DNA of 64,000 nucleotides from Diadema setosum (Eukaryota; Echinodermata; Echinoidea; Diadematoida; Diadematidae): the NCBI GenBank assembly GCA_033980235.1, contig CM067072.1:28312559-28376558 (forward strand), written 5' to 3'. Shown here piece by piece: positions 13,101 to 22,179 of this stretch. The translations under genes and the position numbers were made by a program. How positions within the stretch are numbered: position 1 is the first letter of the stretch; each line of letters opens with the position of its first letter. The notes below the pieces were generated by a model, which did not search any database, was not told the origin of the DNA, and worked only from the letters and a program-made list of their open reading frames with translations.

Positions 13101-16100
13101 GACAAACCTGACGGAGCCATCTGAAACTTGGCTGCTGTCTTCCATGGTTCCTGAACCATCCCTTCCAGAACTGTCATCAGATCCACTTGTTTTTCCTCCA
13201 GCAGTCCCTCCTCTTCCTCGACCTGTTCTTCTTCTTCTTCCTCCCCCTCCTCCTCCTTCTCTTGCTGGCCCACTTTCATCTTCTTCAAGGCTCTGGAGTA
13301 ACACAAGTTGGGCAAATTTCAAACATCCATCAAATGCAACCTACCTTCAACATCCGACTGTACATAATAGCCATCAGCTTCTACATTTTGCCTACCTATA
13401 TATATTTTTTTTTAATTGTATTTCATGTGAAAGTAAGGTGACTTTAATGCAAAGACAAAACTTTTACAATTGTATACATGACTAAGATTACAGTTTTCAA
13501 TAAATGTGCAAGTCACACTTTCCAATGCTTTAAACATGTTCACTCCCACATTATATGTTTTTCATTGAGCTTTAGTTGTAACATTTGCCAGATCATCAAA
13601 GAACTCCACAAAAATCTATGATAAATCTATTTGGCAAATTGGCAAATAGAAAGAGATTGTTATACATTCAATTCAAAATAGTGAAATGGATGCTCTCCCA
13701 AGTACTAATTGAGGGATTATTCTGGCCGTCTAGTTTACGCAAGTTCATTCATTGTTTGAACAGGAATGATGAATCTCATATATTGTTATGTAAAGCTTTT
13801 GCATTATATCCCTCTGAAACCGAGTGAAGTGCCCTAGACCGACTGAGAAAAAAGGGAAAGGTCATTCGTGCCAATGTGCCAATGAGCTAACTTCGAACTG
13901 GCTTTACACCTAAATGTGCTGGAATATAACAGGCTCTCCAGACAACCTTACCCCTTTCCTCAATGCATCATTCCCTTTTCTGGCACTCCGAAGCTCTGGC
14001 CCACTATCCCCGGATTCATCCGCCGTCCCTCCTTCGACCACGCCCTCTGTACCCTTTGATCTTGGGAATCGGGTGGGGCTACGGATGGCTTTGGGAGTGG
14101 GTACCGGCTTGAATATCTTGTCTATGGTGGCCGAGAAGAGTCTACTCTTGGTTGACAGATGCTTAGACTTTGCAGAACTTGAATTTACCTGTAGAAGCGT
14201 CACAGAGAAGCATTTAAAGCTATTCACCTAAATATATGTGACTCTGCATCACAACACAAACAAAAAGTCACCAGATATGGATTTCAAGTTGAGGGCAGAT
14301 TCTAAGCTTAAAAATGATGTATAACTCAATTCAAATGGACTCCCCTAACCTATCTAAATACTAGAAAGAAAGCACACACTCTGGAAAAGTGTGAACTGAG
14401 AAAAGAGGCGCTGAAGTACAGGGTCTATTCAAGCGCTTAATCTTTACCAAGCCGTGCCAGCTGTGCAATGAAAGGGACAAAACACAGGAAGTAAACCACT
14501 GGAGCAAGACAATGAAGGGATTATCACATTAAAAGGTGATATTGAGCATGCTCTATTAACACATTCTGTCCATGATTGATGCTAACTTTCAAAGCAGCAG
14601 AGTTATCCTTTCAAAAGTTATTAGACTTGAAAGTGAAGAGTGTAAAGGATTTTAAGAAATGAAAAGGGGACTCTAAGACATACCTGATCATACTATTCTC
14701 CCCCAAAAACGGGTTGCAGAAAAACTGCTGAAAACACACTTTCCCATTCATGTTATGATCCCAAACTTAAGAATAATGTAGAAGGATAGTTCTTTCAGAA
14801 AATATGAAAAAACTCAAGATTGACTCAGTTCACCCATTTCACCTTTTTTAACTCCTCACATAAAATCAATGGGTGCGACTTTTTGTTTGTTTTGTGATGC
14901 ACGGTCACGTATGACTATTTCATGCCCCTCCCCCCCCAAAAAAAAAAATAAATAAATAAATAAAAAATACAAATAATTTTGGCATTTCTCTTTGAACAGA
15001 AGCTTTTCAAGCTTGCTTCTGAATAAGTATAATGTACTTATAATGCAGTGGATAGTATTATGCCCACATAGTATAGCACTGCTGGAAAAGCCCTGAGATG
15101 TCTGTACAAAAATATGCCATAGGTTATGAAACAGCTAAAAACTCACCAACATGAAAAAAAAAAATGTGGGACTTTGGAGAATTGTTGATAAGTAACACAA
15201 ATAATATCTAAGGCATTTGCTTTCAGTCTGTACTTGATGGAGTTTGAGAAAAAAAAAATTACTTTAACATGTTTAAAGGTGCATGGTCCCGGTGTTTTAG
15301 TCAAATGCGTACGCGGGCGCATGGCGCAAGTTTCCTATAGAGACCTACGCTATTGACTACTCTTTAGCGCTTACGCTTTGGCCCACTTTCCCCCGAGTCC
15401 GAAGAAGTCCGATTCACTGTAGTCAGTGGTCGGATCACAGTTCGGCTCATGAATCGGCTGAGGGGGATGACAGCTTAAGCAAACTTCTTTTGTGATGTCA
15501 CAATAACAAGCACATATGCACGCACCCTGGCGTTACTACAGACTGCGCGATGCGCAAAGAAAACAACAAAGGCATCGTTACTTAGCAACACCTACGCACT
15601 TTACTCTTGATGACAGCTCAACTTCGGTAATCTTCGTATCAATGCTAACGGTGATCGGCAGTATCATCAACAGCGCCATCTACACTACTGGGACTATGCC
15701 CCTTTAAAAGAGTGACTTCTTTTAAAGTTCGTTGTGAAATAGTTGGCAGTAATACTACAGCGACCAGGAACCATAGAGGTATACATTTAGGATTTGGTGC
15801 AATGTGATTTTTTTAGGGAGTAGTTGTGTAAATGTCTGTACATAGAGAATTTTTGCTTTGTGCAGCAAAGGAGAAAGTCACAATGAGATTTAATTCAGGC
15901 TTACATCATGACATATCTTGCGCCGTACAAAATACATGAAAGGCGAATGGCTGTAAGAGAAATCATACTCCTGATAACGAACTTTCCATTTACAGGTGAG
16001 ATTTGCAGTTTCTATCTGACACGTACAGTGTACAACTAACCGCAAAGAACAAAAAGATCAGAGTGAGCTCTTCATTTTTAAGTGACTGATGCAAGTAACC

Positions 16101-18092
16101 TTGAACCAGATGAGATAATCTCTGAAGCAGCTCTTTCTGAACTAAACAGTTACTGGGATGGGATGTGCTGGGACAGTAGGTGATGGTACAGTCAATATTT
16201 TATAGCATATTTACAATAAAAATAGTGATGTGCACACTAAAAATTCTGTAAGATATATAGCAACATGGAACTCACACTTGAGAAGTCACAAGGAGGTTAC
16301 AAGGAGATCTAAACAATTTCTCATACTTTAATATTTGGTGGTGCTTTTGTGTGAACTAGGGATTTCATGGATGCTGTTCTCACAAAAAAAAAAAAAAAAC
16401 CAATGTAAACTGCTATAGTGTGACAAATGTGAATGAATTTAATCACATTGATACCACACTTTTGTTAATCAAGAGAAAAGAAAAGAACTCTGTCGTACCC
16501 TACTCTGTCGCCCGACAGATCTTTCACTGGCCGCGCTGACCACAGACAATCCCAGTATGCTTTGCTGGCTAGACGCGGACAACATGGAGGTCGAAGCGGT
16601 GGTGCTGACATCCAGCGGTCGGCGACTGAACCTTCTCTTCATCCGTGTGGCAAGGGTCACGTCCAGGTTTGGTGAGGGAACGGGCGTAACGGTCCGTCGA
16701 CCCGACTTCTCCGCACTCTTTGAAGCTTGGCTGGTGCGAGCTGTGATTAAAATCAAAATGGTAGATCTAACGTAGATCTGATGATGAGTCAAAGAATTCT
16801 ATCAAAATTTGGGGCAAGTTTTATTTGAGCAATCCTACAAAATCTGAACAATAAGGTCTCACAGGATTACTAATTAATTTTCTATATATATAATACGCGA
16901 AGTTGTTGTTGTTGTCGCGGCCTTATGTATTTCCTGTTTTATTCCGGCGTTGCTGGATTGTCTATCTCCTCCCGAGCCGTCGGCTTCGGGCAGCTGCGAC
17001 CGGTGCCGTCGGCCGCAGGAGAGTATCCTGCATCGAATGGCGCGGGTTTCGTCCCCGCTCCGCCTCCGTGTCGACGTCGAGGACGAAAAAGAAAAATTAA
17101 TTAGATAGATGCATAATGCATTTTTGTGCGTGACGAAAGAGCCGAGCGTTTTAATATTCACCAGTCCTGCGCTGGACTCCTACTTTCTCGACAGTGCATC
17201 TTTTAGCTTGCAGAGACAGTGGGATACTAAATATGATGGGTGCAGCGAAGTCTCTGACATCTTCCGGCGGACAAGCACGCACGCACACAATGTACTCTCG
17301 GGTGGGTACGGTATGCCAGTGTGTGGCCTGCGCCTGTGTATGTATTGACGATGGTTACACGAGACATCGCGTTTCGATCGCGTGATATATGCTTTCGCGT
17401 GATATGGACTCTCATATGGTATAATACACGGCGCGGTCATACAAGGGCATTTACGTACAGTGACGTTCGCCATTGGCATTGGCATGCCCTAATGAAAACA
17501 ACGAATGTTGTTATTTTATCGTATTTTGCACAACTGCAGGATACTATGCAGCTCAGGTACGTCATTTAGTTTACTCTCAAGTCGGGTATCATTGTACTCA
17601 GACTGTTTAGGACGGCTAAATATCCACTTAAATTTTGTCCCTGCCGATCGTACCCTTCCATATCAGATTACACGCGCCGCTGTCCATTCGTTTACTGTAG
17701 AGCTGCTGTAAACATGAATATTCATAAGATGAGCGGACGTAGAGGAAACCCTCGCTTTGTCACCGTCAGCCTTTTTTTGTTTTTTTTTTGAATTTCCACG
17801 TGGAAATAAAATATGGGAAATTTCTATTGTCCATCACACCAAGTTTTGGTGATAAAAATAAAGAAGAGGGAGCAAATGAAGACAAAAATATTCTTCTTTC
17901 TCCCATAACGTGGGAAAAGAGGTAAAGAAAAAATACGAGGCCCTGAGATCCATGGATTTCAACAGGTGCCTACATATTAAACCTAATGACTACAATATGA
18001 TCTCCCCCTCCACAAATAATAGTGGAGATTATAGTGGTAATATGATAATAATAATAACATTAACAATAATAATAATAATGATAATAATAATG

Positions 18093-18135
<43 letters not shown>

Positions 18136-18971
18136 TAACAATAATAATAATAATATAATAATAATGGTAATTATAATAAAATAATCATAATATTAATGGT
18201 GATATTCATAATAATAATAATAATAATAATAACAATAATAATAATGATGATAAAATGTACCTGTGTCTGAAGCAGATAAATAGGTGGATCTATGATCTAT
18301 CAAACCAACGTTTGGTGATTTAAAAAAAAAAAAAGAAGAGAGCACAGACGAAAATATTGTATTTCTCTCAGCACAATAGCAACAAAAACACAACTGGGGT
18401 AGTCCTGCTCACCAACAAGATTACGTATTATAGTGCAGTGAAGCAGTTTTGGACAGTTTGCGCAAGACTATCTTCAGAAAAGCTTTTTATCAAGAGCAGA
18501 AAAATGGGGGAAACATATTTTTACAATAAGTTATTCTTAACAAATAACATTTCCGTCTCCCTTGGTTGATCATCCCTATATTATGACTCTACTCTCTCCT
18601 CTCCCCTAAATAATAATAATAATGATTGTAATAATAATAAAAATGATTAAAACAATAACAATAATACACTGAAATAATCATGGAGAATAGGCAAATGCAA
18701 ATGAATGGGGAGGATGCATGATCCATAACTAAGAGTGGGCGGAAGAGACGCAAACAGGTACTGGATTGTTTTAATGTTTAAAATGAAATAGCAATGATAA
18801 TGAAGCTATTTGAAATAAGTAACCTTGAGAGTAACCTTGACATGACGGGAAAAAAATTCACTATCCTTGACCGATAAACTTTTTTTTCTTAATTCCCTTG
18901 AGTTATCCCCATGTCAATGAACTATATAAAATGATAATAAAACCGAATGACTATGATCTCCCCTCCCTCTA

Positions 18972-19019
<48 letters not shown>

Positions 19020-21000
19020 CATCATCATCATCATCATCATAATCATAATCATAATCATAATCATAATCATAATAAAAACAATGAACAGTATCAATGAGAC
19101 ATGCGATTCTAGATCCATCAAGCAGGGAGATGAAGTTTTGCTTATGAAAACAGAAATGAGGGAGCAAATGAAGACGAAAATATTCTTTGTGTATTTCTTC
19201 TCTCATAACGAGGTTGAAGAAATATTAGAGAAAGAATACAAAGCCCTGAGACCCGTGGATTTCCACAGGTTTCTAATGCTTATAAAACCTAATGACTACA
19301 TGTATGATCACAATAATAATATAGCAATAGCGGCATAATAAGAATATTAATATGATGATAATAATGATGATGTTTAGTCTGAAGCAGATAAACGGATGGT
19401 TCTATGATATATCAAACCAAGCTTTGGTGATTAAAAACAAAAAGGAGGGAGCAATATATTTTTCTCTCATAACGTGGGAAAAGAAATAGGAATGGAAAAA
19501 AAAAAAACTTGAGACCAGTCGTGGATTCCCTCGGGTGCCTGCATGGATGCAAGGGCAGGGGGTATAATTAATATCAAAGTCATAGTGTCAATAGTATCTC
19601 CCCGTTCAGACGTGAAGAATCTGTGGGCAAAACTTTCGGAGAACCACATAAGCTTTTTTGGTGATTTTTCCCTGAATGTTTGTTTGTTTGTATGTTTGTT
19701 TGTTCTGCGAGGGTGAAAATGTGTGTGTGTGTGTGTGTGTGTGTGTGGGGAGGGGGTGGTGGGCATGGGTAGAAGAGAGCACAAGTAACGAAAGAGAAAA
19801 CTCTTCTTTTTATTTCATCAATAAAAATCTGCAAAATCGTAAATATGAGAAAAAAATAAAACCCCTCAGACCCGTGGATTTCCACGGGTGCTGCTAGTAT
19901 ACTAATAATTATAGATCTACCATTGAATTTGTAGCTTAATGGGTACCAACCTTGGGCTTTGGAAAGTTTAATATCTCATGTCTGTACAAAGTGTATCACT
20001 GTGACTGATCATGAGGGCTGACAAAAAGAACACTCTTCTGAGATTCAAATATTGTGACCCCTAACGTAAATACAGCTAAATTTACAACCACAACTGCACA
20101 AGCTAATTTTCCTGCTGATGCTGTCAGTGTCAGTACACTAAGTTTACACTACACTAAACAGTACTACCAATGTGCTGACTGATCAAATTTACAGGTTGGC
20201 CTAGAGCACAGTCCACCGACATTGCCCAACTCCTAGCTCCTAACAAATCGCAACGGCGACCCCAACTGGTTCAAGCTTCAGTTAACGCCTTTCGTCTCCT
20301 GCTGACGTCGCGCGTCGGAAGGCAGCAACAGCTAATTTCGTTGACCAACAAGTAGGCCTATGTCCAATTCCGCAAAAAACTTCTCATGTAATTTAGGCCT
20401 AACACGTTATAGTAATAATGACATTTGCTGGGCTGGGTCAGTTTTTCGAAAAACTGACCCAGCAAATGTCATTATTATAAATGAGAAGTTTTTCGCGGAA
20501 TTAGACATAGATTCTAGGTCCCCTACTTGTCGACTTGTCGGTCAACTAATTTCGAGGCAATTTTTATTTGCACCCTGTAAATTATTGGCACATGCACCTT
20601 ACCCCTATTGTATTGGCTATGACACACACTATCAGTTACTAGTATCACCAAGTTCTGCAAGAATCTTCAAGGTTGAAGGAAGCAGACTACTGTACTGACA
20701 AGAAGAGAAGAAGACGTGCCCCGACGGACGTGCCGCGCCGGAGTTATCTGACTCGAGCTGAGTTGTTTTCCCCACCCCACGTAGGGCCTATGTAGATCTA
20801 TCCCTCCCTGCAGTTCTGTATGGAAAGCCGTGAAACTGCGAAACACAGCCCGAACCCCGATAATCGAACGCCAAGCGTTCTCCACAGTACAACAGTACAA
20901 CTCCCCGGGCTACGTGAATTCAGCCACTACAAAGGAGCATCAAATTTTGGTAGAAGCGTCTACAAGCAGGGGACTCACCGGATTCTCCTTTTGTCTTCAT
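955..21000 (-). CDS. CENP-U-like coiled-coil protein, 12 coding exons (whole gene span)
   Basis: The coding sequence is spliced from 21000-20979, 16740-16499, 14188-13952, 13292-13108, 12634-12258, 11675-11544, 9072-9004, 8109-7944, 7469-7398, 6363-6300, 2647-2560 and 1121-955 (1821 nt, 606 residues plus TGA). Every junction has AG/GT borders and the phases agree throughout, which chance would rarely give. Residues 1-360 are rich in Ser, Thr, Arg and Lys with several S/T-P sites (TPKAIRSPTR, TPARR), suggesting CDK targets. Residues about 410-475 and 500-560 are Leu-rich and charged, as in coiled coils. A basic segment and a short hydrophobic tail (ALKNMFFDVG) end the protein. The disordered basic N-terminus, the coiled-coil C-terminus and a weak alignment around VVAKAISKLNRSME resemble CENP-U, a CCAN kinetochore subunit of about 420 residues in vertebrates. 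The family name is tentative; another chromatin or centromere protein is possible. Confidence 0.65.
1456..1836. mobile_element. TTAA-flanked palindromic MITE (family T1)
   Basis: Two arms of about 170 bp are near-perfect inverted copies (AGGGGAAGGCTAGTAACTGA at the left, its complement at the right) around a short centre near 1655. Both ends are flanked by TTAA, the target-site duplication of the piggyBac superfamily. No transposase is encoded, and the mirror-image open frames inside are by-products of the palindrome. Confidence 0.75.
2560..2647 (-). CDS. CENP-U-like gene, coding exon 11 (88 nt)
   Basis: The acceptor TTTGCCTACAG and the donor CTAG|GTACTG border residues 523-552, phase 0 to 1. 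It reads MLVETLQNLNDLDVPSSEVT and then ELERSKRL, continuing the coiled coil. Intron 10 (2648-6299), just upstream in transcription, contains the 2.5-kb foldback element. Confidence 0.65.
3371..5854. mobile_element. Foldback element A with repeated-unit terminal arrays, 2.5 kb
   Basis: The left end begins CTGCCCCCCCAAGG and the right end closes CCTTGG, a G run and CAG. The unit GTAGATACTGCGTTTTTCCT (plus TGGGG) occurs inverted near 3380, 3620 and 3657 on the left, and directly near 5612, 5648, 5690 (truncated) and 5820 on the right. The flanks show CACG on both sides, a possible 4-bp target duplication. The interior is non-coding and strikingly rich in CTAG/TCTAGA words from about 3980 to 5000, with a nested palindrome at 5035-5176. 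It sits in intron 10 of the minus-strand gene. A divergent relative is at 48604-50200. The superfamily is unknown. Confidence 0.7.
5035..5176. repeat. Palindrome with a duplicated arm inside element A
   Basis: GAATAAAGCTGATCGTTT at the left is mirrored by ATCAGCTTTATTC at the right. Between them a segment with CACACGAAGCGAAGTAAACA faces two tandem complements (CATTTGTGTTTAC with CGCTTCGTGTGACAAAC). This suggests a hairpin in which one arm was duplicated, possibly by replication slippage. Confidence 0.7.
6300..6363 (-). CDS. CENP-U-like gene, coding exon 10 (64 nt)
   Basis: The acceptor CATCCATGAG and the donor AACAAG|GTAGGA border residues 501-522, phase 2 to 0. It reads SRVSEMVENLCMEKRQLGEN, a heptad-like helix. 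The junction codon AG|G encodes Arg. Confidence 0.6.
6791..6907. mobile_element. Short palindromic MITE
   Basis: GTTGCCTGCCCAGCAAAAGG at the left matches the complement of the right end, which closes CTGCTGGACAGGCAAC, giving terminal inverted repeats of about 25 bp around a small core. Confidence 0.55.
7398..7469 (-). CDS. CENP-U-like gene, coding exon 9 (72 nt)
   Basis: The acceptor CACAATGCAG and the donor AAAAG|GTGACA border residues 477-501, phase 2 to 2. The acidic segment MLENFPEEWTNSGDEELSEP links two helical parts. It is too short to be found without phase information from its neighbours. Confidence 0.6.
7944..8109 (-). CDS. CENP-U-like gene, coding exon 8, main coiled coil
   Basis: The acceptor TCTCCCCCAG and the consensus donor CAAC|GTGAGT border residues 422-477, phase 1 to 2. 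It reads as a charged helix rich in Lys, Arg, Glu and Leu (MKKKLSQQRKRETLRRLVDA, HAAVHAHLQDLQARM). An earlier GT at ATG|GTGTCA was rejected because it breaks the frame of exon 9. Confidence 0.75.
8267..8459. mobile_element. MITE, 'TACTGTAAAA/TTTTCGCG' family 1
   Basis: It starts TTACTGTAAAACACGATATT and ends with the complement-like TTTTACAGTAGT, with TTCGCGG words inside. A second copy is at 9283-9499 and a fragment at 54985-55080. Such TTCGCG-rich palindromes are common non-autonomous elements in marine invertebrates. It lies in an intron of the minus-strand gene. Confidence 0.6.
9004..9072 (-). CDS. CENP-U-like gene, coding exon 7 (69 nt)
   Basis: A small symmetric exon, phase 1 to 1, residues 399-422, with acceptor TTTGTACAG and donor AAAT|GTAAGA. 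It reads KKSQSEDESDEIPQRVVAKAISK, an acidic linker leading into the first helix. The VVAKAISK segment is the part that best resembles the start of the CENP-U coiled coil. Confidence 0.65.
9283..9499. mobile_element. MITE, 'TACTGTAAAA/TTTTCGCG' family 1
   Basis: It starts GTACTGTAAAAGTGGATATT and ends CACTTTTTACAGTAT. It has the same plan as 8267-8459, with TTCGCGC words in the left arm and GCGAAAATTTTCAC in the right arm. Confidence 0.6.
9813..11070. mobile_element. TTAA-flanked palindromic MITE (family T2), interrupted
   Basis: The ends are TTAAAGGACAAGTTCACCTT and the exact complement AAGGTGAACTTGTCCTTTAA. The arms share the words AAGTTTGAGGAAAATTGGAC and GGATGAGGAGACTACT with their complements. 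The right arm is split at 10313 by a 690-bp element. A degraded piece of the same family appears near 22330-22370 and 24061-24260. Confidence 0.75.
10315..11004 (+). mobile_element. Mariner-like non-autonomous element nested in family T2, copy 1
   Basis: The terminal repeats are TGTGACCGTGCACCTCAAAA and its near-complement ending GTGCAGGGTCACA, flanked by TA on both sides. Removing it restores the uninterrupted arm of the surrounding MITE, which shows the order of insertion. No transposase frame is present. TA target duplication fits the Tc1/mariner superfamily (inference). Confidence 0.7.
11544..11675 (-). CDS. CENP-U-like gene, coding exon 6
   Basis: The acceptor AACTGTAG and the consensus donor AAGA|GTGAGT border residues 355-399, phase 1 to 1. 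This exon marks the change from disordered to folded-looking sequence (ALSLPFRLESGPKDWIEAW), with the first Trp residues of the protein. It may be the start of the conserved core. The open frame runs on past the donor to 11470, but that tail does not fit the next exon. Confidence 0.65.
12258..12634 (-). CDS. CENP-U-like gene, coding exon 5
   Basis: The largest exon of the gene, residues 229-355, phase 2 to 1, with acceptor GCTCGGCAG and donor GAGAG|GTAAAC. It is low-complexity Ser/Thr/Arg with acidic CK2-like sites (TSESDDD, STSSESD) and a TPARR proline-directed site. The base composition, richer in CpG than the flanking introns, supports a coding exon. Confidence 0.75.
12762..12840 (-). mobile_element. 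Small 'TTAACCCGTTGAGGATGAG' MITE
   Basis: It shares AACCCATTGAGGATGAG and ACCTGCCC words with copies at 31667-31762 and 58735-58835. The family is about 95 bp long, with inverted ends pairing CCGTTGAGGATGAG with its complement. This copy is degraded at one end. Confidence 0.5.
13108..13292 (-). CDS. CENP-U-like gene, coding exon 4, Gly/Arg-rich
   Basis: The acceptor TTACTCCAG and the donor TCAG|GTTTGT border residues 168-229, phase 0 to 2. The correct frame reads SLEEDESGPAREGG, then a Gly/Arg-rich run (GRRRRTGRGRGG), then an acidic Ser-rich run ending SDGSV. The other two minus frames, one of them poly-Glu, do not fit the flanking phases. The GGA/GGAGG purine repeat makes this exon prone to length variation. 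Confidence 0.65.
13952..14188 (-). CDS. CENP-U-like gene, coding exon 3
   Basis: The acceptor TTCTACAG and the donor GGG|GTAAGG border exactly 79 codons, phase 0 on both sides (residues 89-167). It contains a basic S/T-P cluster (PVPTPKAIRSPTRFPR) followed by an acidic Gly-rich stretch (ADESGDSGPE). The strand-opposite open frame of similar length is a shadow. Confidence 0.7.
14237..14909 (-). mobile_element. Mariner-like non-autonomous element, copy 2 (inverted)
   Basis: This is the reverse complement of 10315-11004 over its length, sharing words such as GGTAAAGATTAAGCGCTTGA and TTTAGATAGGTTAGG. Its ends are TGTGACTCTGCATCAC and GTGATGCACGGTCACG, flanked by TA. It sits 48 bp from exon 3 of the minus-strand gene, on the intron-2 side. 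Confidence 0.7.
15273..15707. mobile_element. TTAA-flanked MITE (family T3)
   Basis: TTAAAGGTGCATGGTCCCGG at the left matches the complement of the right end (GGGACTATGCCCCTTTAA). The interior is GC-richer than its surroundings and non-coding. TTAA on both sides suggests a piggyBac-type source. Confidence 0.65.
16499..16740 (-). CDS. CENP-U-like gene, coding exon 2
   Basis: The acceptor TTTAATCACAG and the donor AGG|GTACGA border residues 8-88. The product is basic and Ser/Thr-rich (SAEKSGRRTVTPVPSPN, RRFSRRPLDV), with no recognisable fold. TPVPSP holds two proline-directed phosphorylation sites. Phase is 1 in and 0 out. Confidence 0.65.
16860..17110. other. CpG-rich block in intron 1, function unknown
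   Basis: About 200 bp dense in CG (GCCGTCGGC, GGTGCCGTCGGCCGC, GACGTCGAGGACG) stand out from AT-rich surroundings. An open frame crosses it on each strand, but no splice sites fit the gene's phases. It could be an alternative promoter or a GC-rich repeat. Nothing more can be said from sequence alone. Confidence 0.3.
17790..19890. repeat. Degenerate tandem array with a unit of several hundred bp and AAT tracts
   Basis: Four to five diverged units recur. Each has a TTTGGTGAT-AAAA start (near 17838, 18309, 19425, 19656), then GAGCAAATGAAGAC or GAGCACAG, then TCTCATAACGTGGGAAAAG, then CCCTGAGACCCGTGGATTTC near 17940, 19245, 19505 and 19865, and usually an (AAT)n tract. Spacing varies with tract length. 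It sits in intron 1 of the minus-strand gene. Confidence 0.65.
18041..18250. repeat. (AAT)n microsatellite
   Basis: Almost pure AAT with interspersed GAT and AAC triplets. Similar tracts at 18608-18660 and 18971-19080 (AAT then CAT) occupy equivalent places in the tandem units. Confidence 0.9.
20358..20510. mobile_element. Hairpin element
   Basis: Two near-perfect arms, from CTATGTCCAATTCCGC to TGGGTCAGTTTTTC and back through GAAAAACTGACCCAGCAAAT, form a 150-bp hairpin with almost no loop. The left arm carries a small insertion including TAGGCCTAAC. Confidence 0.7.
20979..21000 (-). CDS. CENP-U-like gene, coding exon 1 (22 nt)
   Basis: The ATG has a strong context (GACCATGA) and only seven full codons (MKTKGES) before a consensus donor, G|GTGAGT. 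It leaves one base, which joins CT of exon 2 to make Ala. It was chosen because the exon at 16740 needs exactly this phase and no better ATG exon was found. The 5' UTR and promoter should lie above 21000. The minus strand near 21120-21101 reads GGCGGCGCGAGTTTCC, one base off an E2F-type core; this would suit a cell-cycle gene but is only a hint. Confidence 0.5.
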
Positions 21001-21224
21001 GGTCACCAGACTGTTATATGTTTCTTTAAGGCCTATAATTTATATTCAAACAATTGTCATTAGGATGAAAGGAGCGACACGATTGTCTCCAGTCAAGAAT
21101 GTTTGGAAACTCGCGCCGCCATGCCAGTTTTATCAAACATAGTTTAAGTTCAAGACTTATCGAAGTATTGCTGATCATCGATCAGGGCACAATGGTTTAT
21201 TGCCACAGGTGTACTATCAGATGG

Positions 21225-22020
21225 TCTACTTCCCACTAGCACTTCGTCTAACACAACTACGGCTGAACTCATTCGGTCTACTATTAATTTCGTCTAATGC
21301 CCGTTTGGTTTAATCCTCACTTGGTCTAATGTCCAGTTTGGCTAATTATCATTTCGTCTATGACCAGGGGGGAGGGGGGGGGGGGGTACGTGGGTTCACA
21401 AAGCTGTTCTTAAAGTTAAGAAGGACTTAAGTGCGACTGGTGATCAGTTCTTGCGCTGAATTATTAAGATTCTGATAAATAGACTAGATCTATAGCAAAG
21501 CACGAAAGATTGCTCTACCAAGTTCTCAAAATAAGCTACCAAACTTGGAAAGGCATATTTGCATCGCATCATCACAAGCTGGAAATTTGTAGCGATATTG
21601 CCAAGCTGCATGGATGACGTCACAAATTTTTTCCTGTAATCATTAAACAAGCAATTGTCAAACGGCATGGCATTTAGTGCAGATCCACTAAATCTATGTA
21701 GATGTTTCAATATGCTTTCCTGATGCCATGTTTCTGTGATGAATACAGCTTTGTGAAACACCCCCACTGGATGGTCTAATTGCAATTTTGACTCTTTGTT
21801 GTTGTTGTTTTTTTTTTCCCATTTTGTCTAATAAACTGTGGGTATTGGAGGAAATGGGCATAGCCCATCTGGAACTTAGGCCAACTGGTAATTAATTAGC
21901 CTAGTGGCAATTGGACTAAATGGTGATTAGACAAACTGGTTGTAGACGAAAAGGGATTAGACCTTGAGGGTTATAAATAAATGGCTATTAGACGAAGTGG
22001 AAGCAGACCAAGTGGTAGAT
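21225..22020. repeat. Palindrome of reiterated GTCTAAT words
   Basis: From 21225 to 21365 the words GGTCTACT, TCGTCTAATG and TGGTCTAATG repeat every 15-20 bp. From 21820 to 22020 the complements (GGATTAGACC, ATTAGACGAA, GCAGACCAAG) repeat with similar spacing. Between them lie about 450 bp of unrelated sequence with an open minus frame of 113 codons that I cannot assign. The words GGGCACAAT occur at both outer ends. Confidence 0.55.
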
Positions 22021-22179
22021 CCGGGCACAATCCCGTGATTAAAATTGTGATACTACAGTCATTAATTTTCTCTAAATTTTTTCAAAGACAATCTTGTGTA
22101 CCTATGATGATAGGAGCACCGAAATTACGGTATATATAGCTTCAATAAAAAACAGCTAAAAGCAAGAACATGCTTTTTG

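Noticed and set aside
21444..21785. 113-codon minus-strand open frame in the middle of the word palindrome
   Set aside because: Protein-like in places but without recognisable family, splice sites or start context. Kept only as part of the repeat description.
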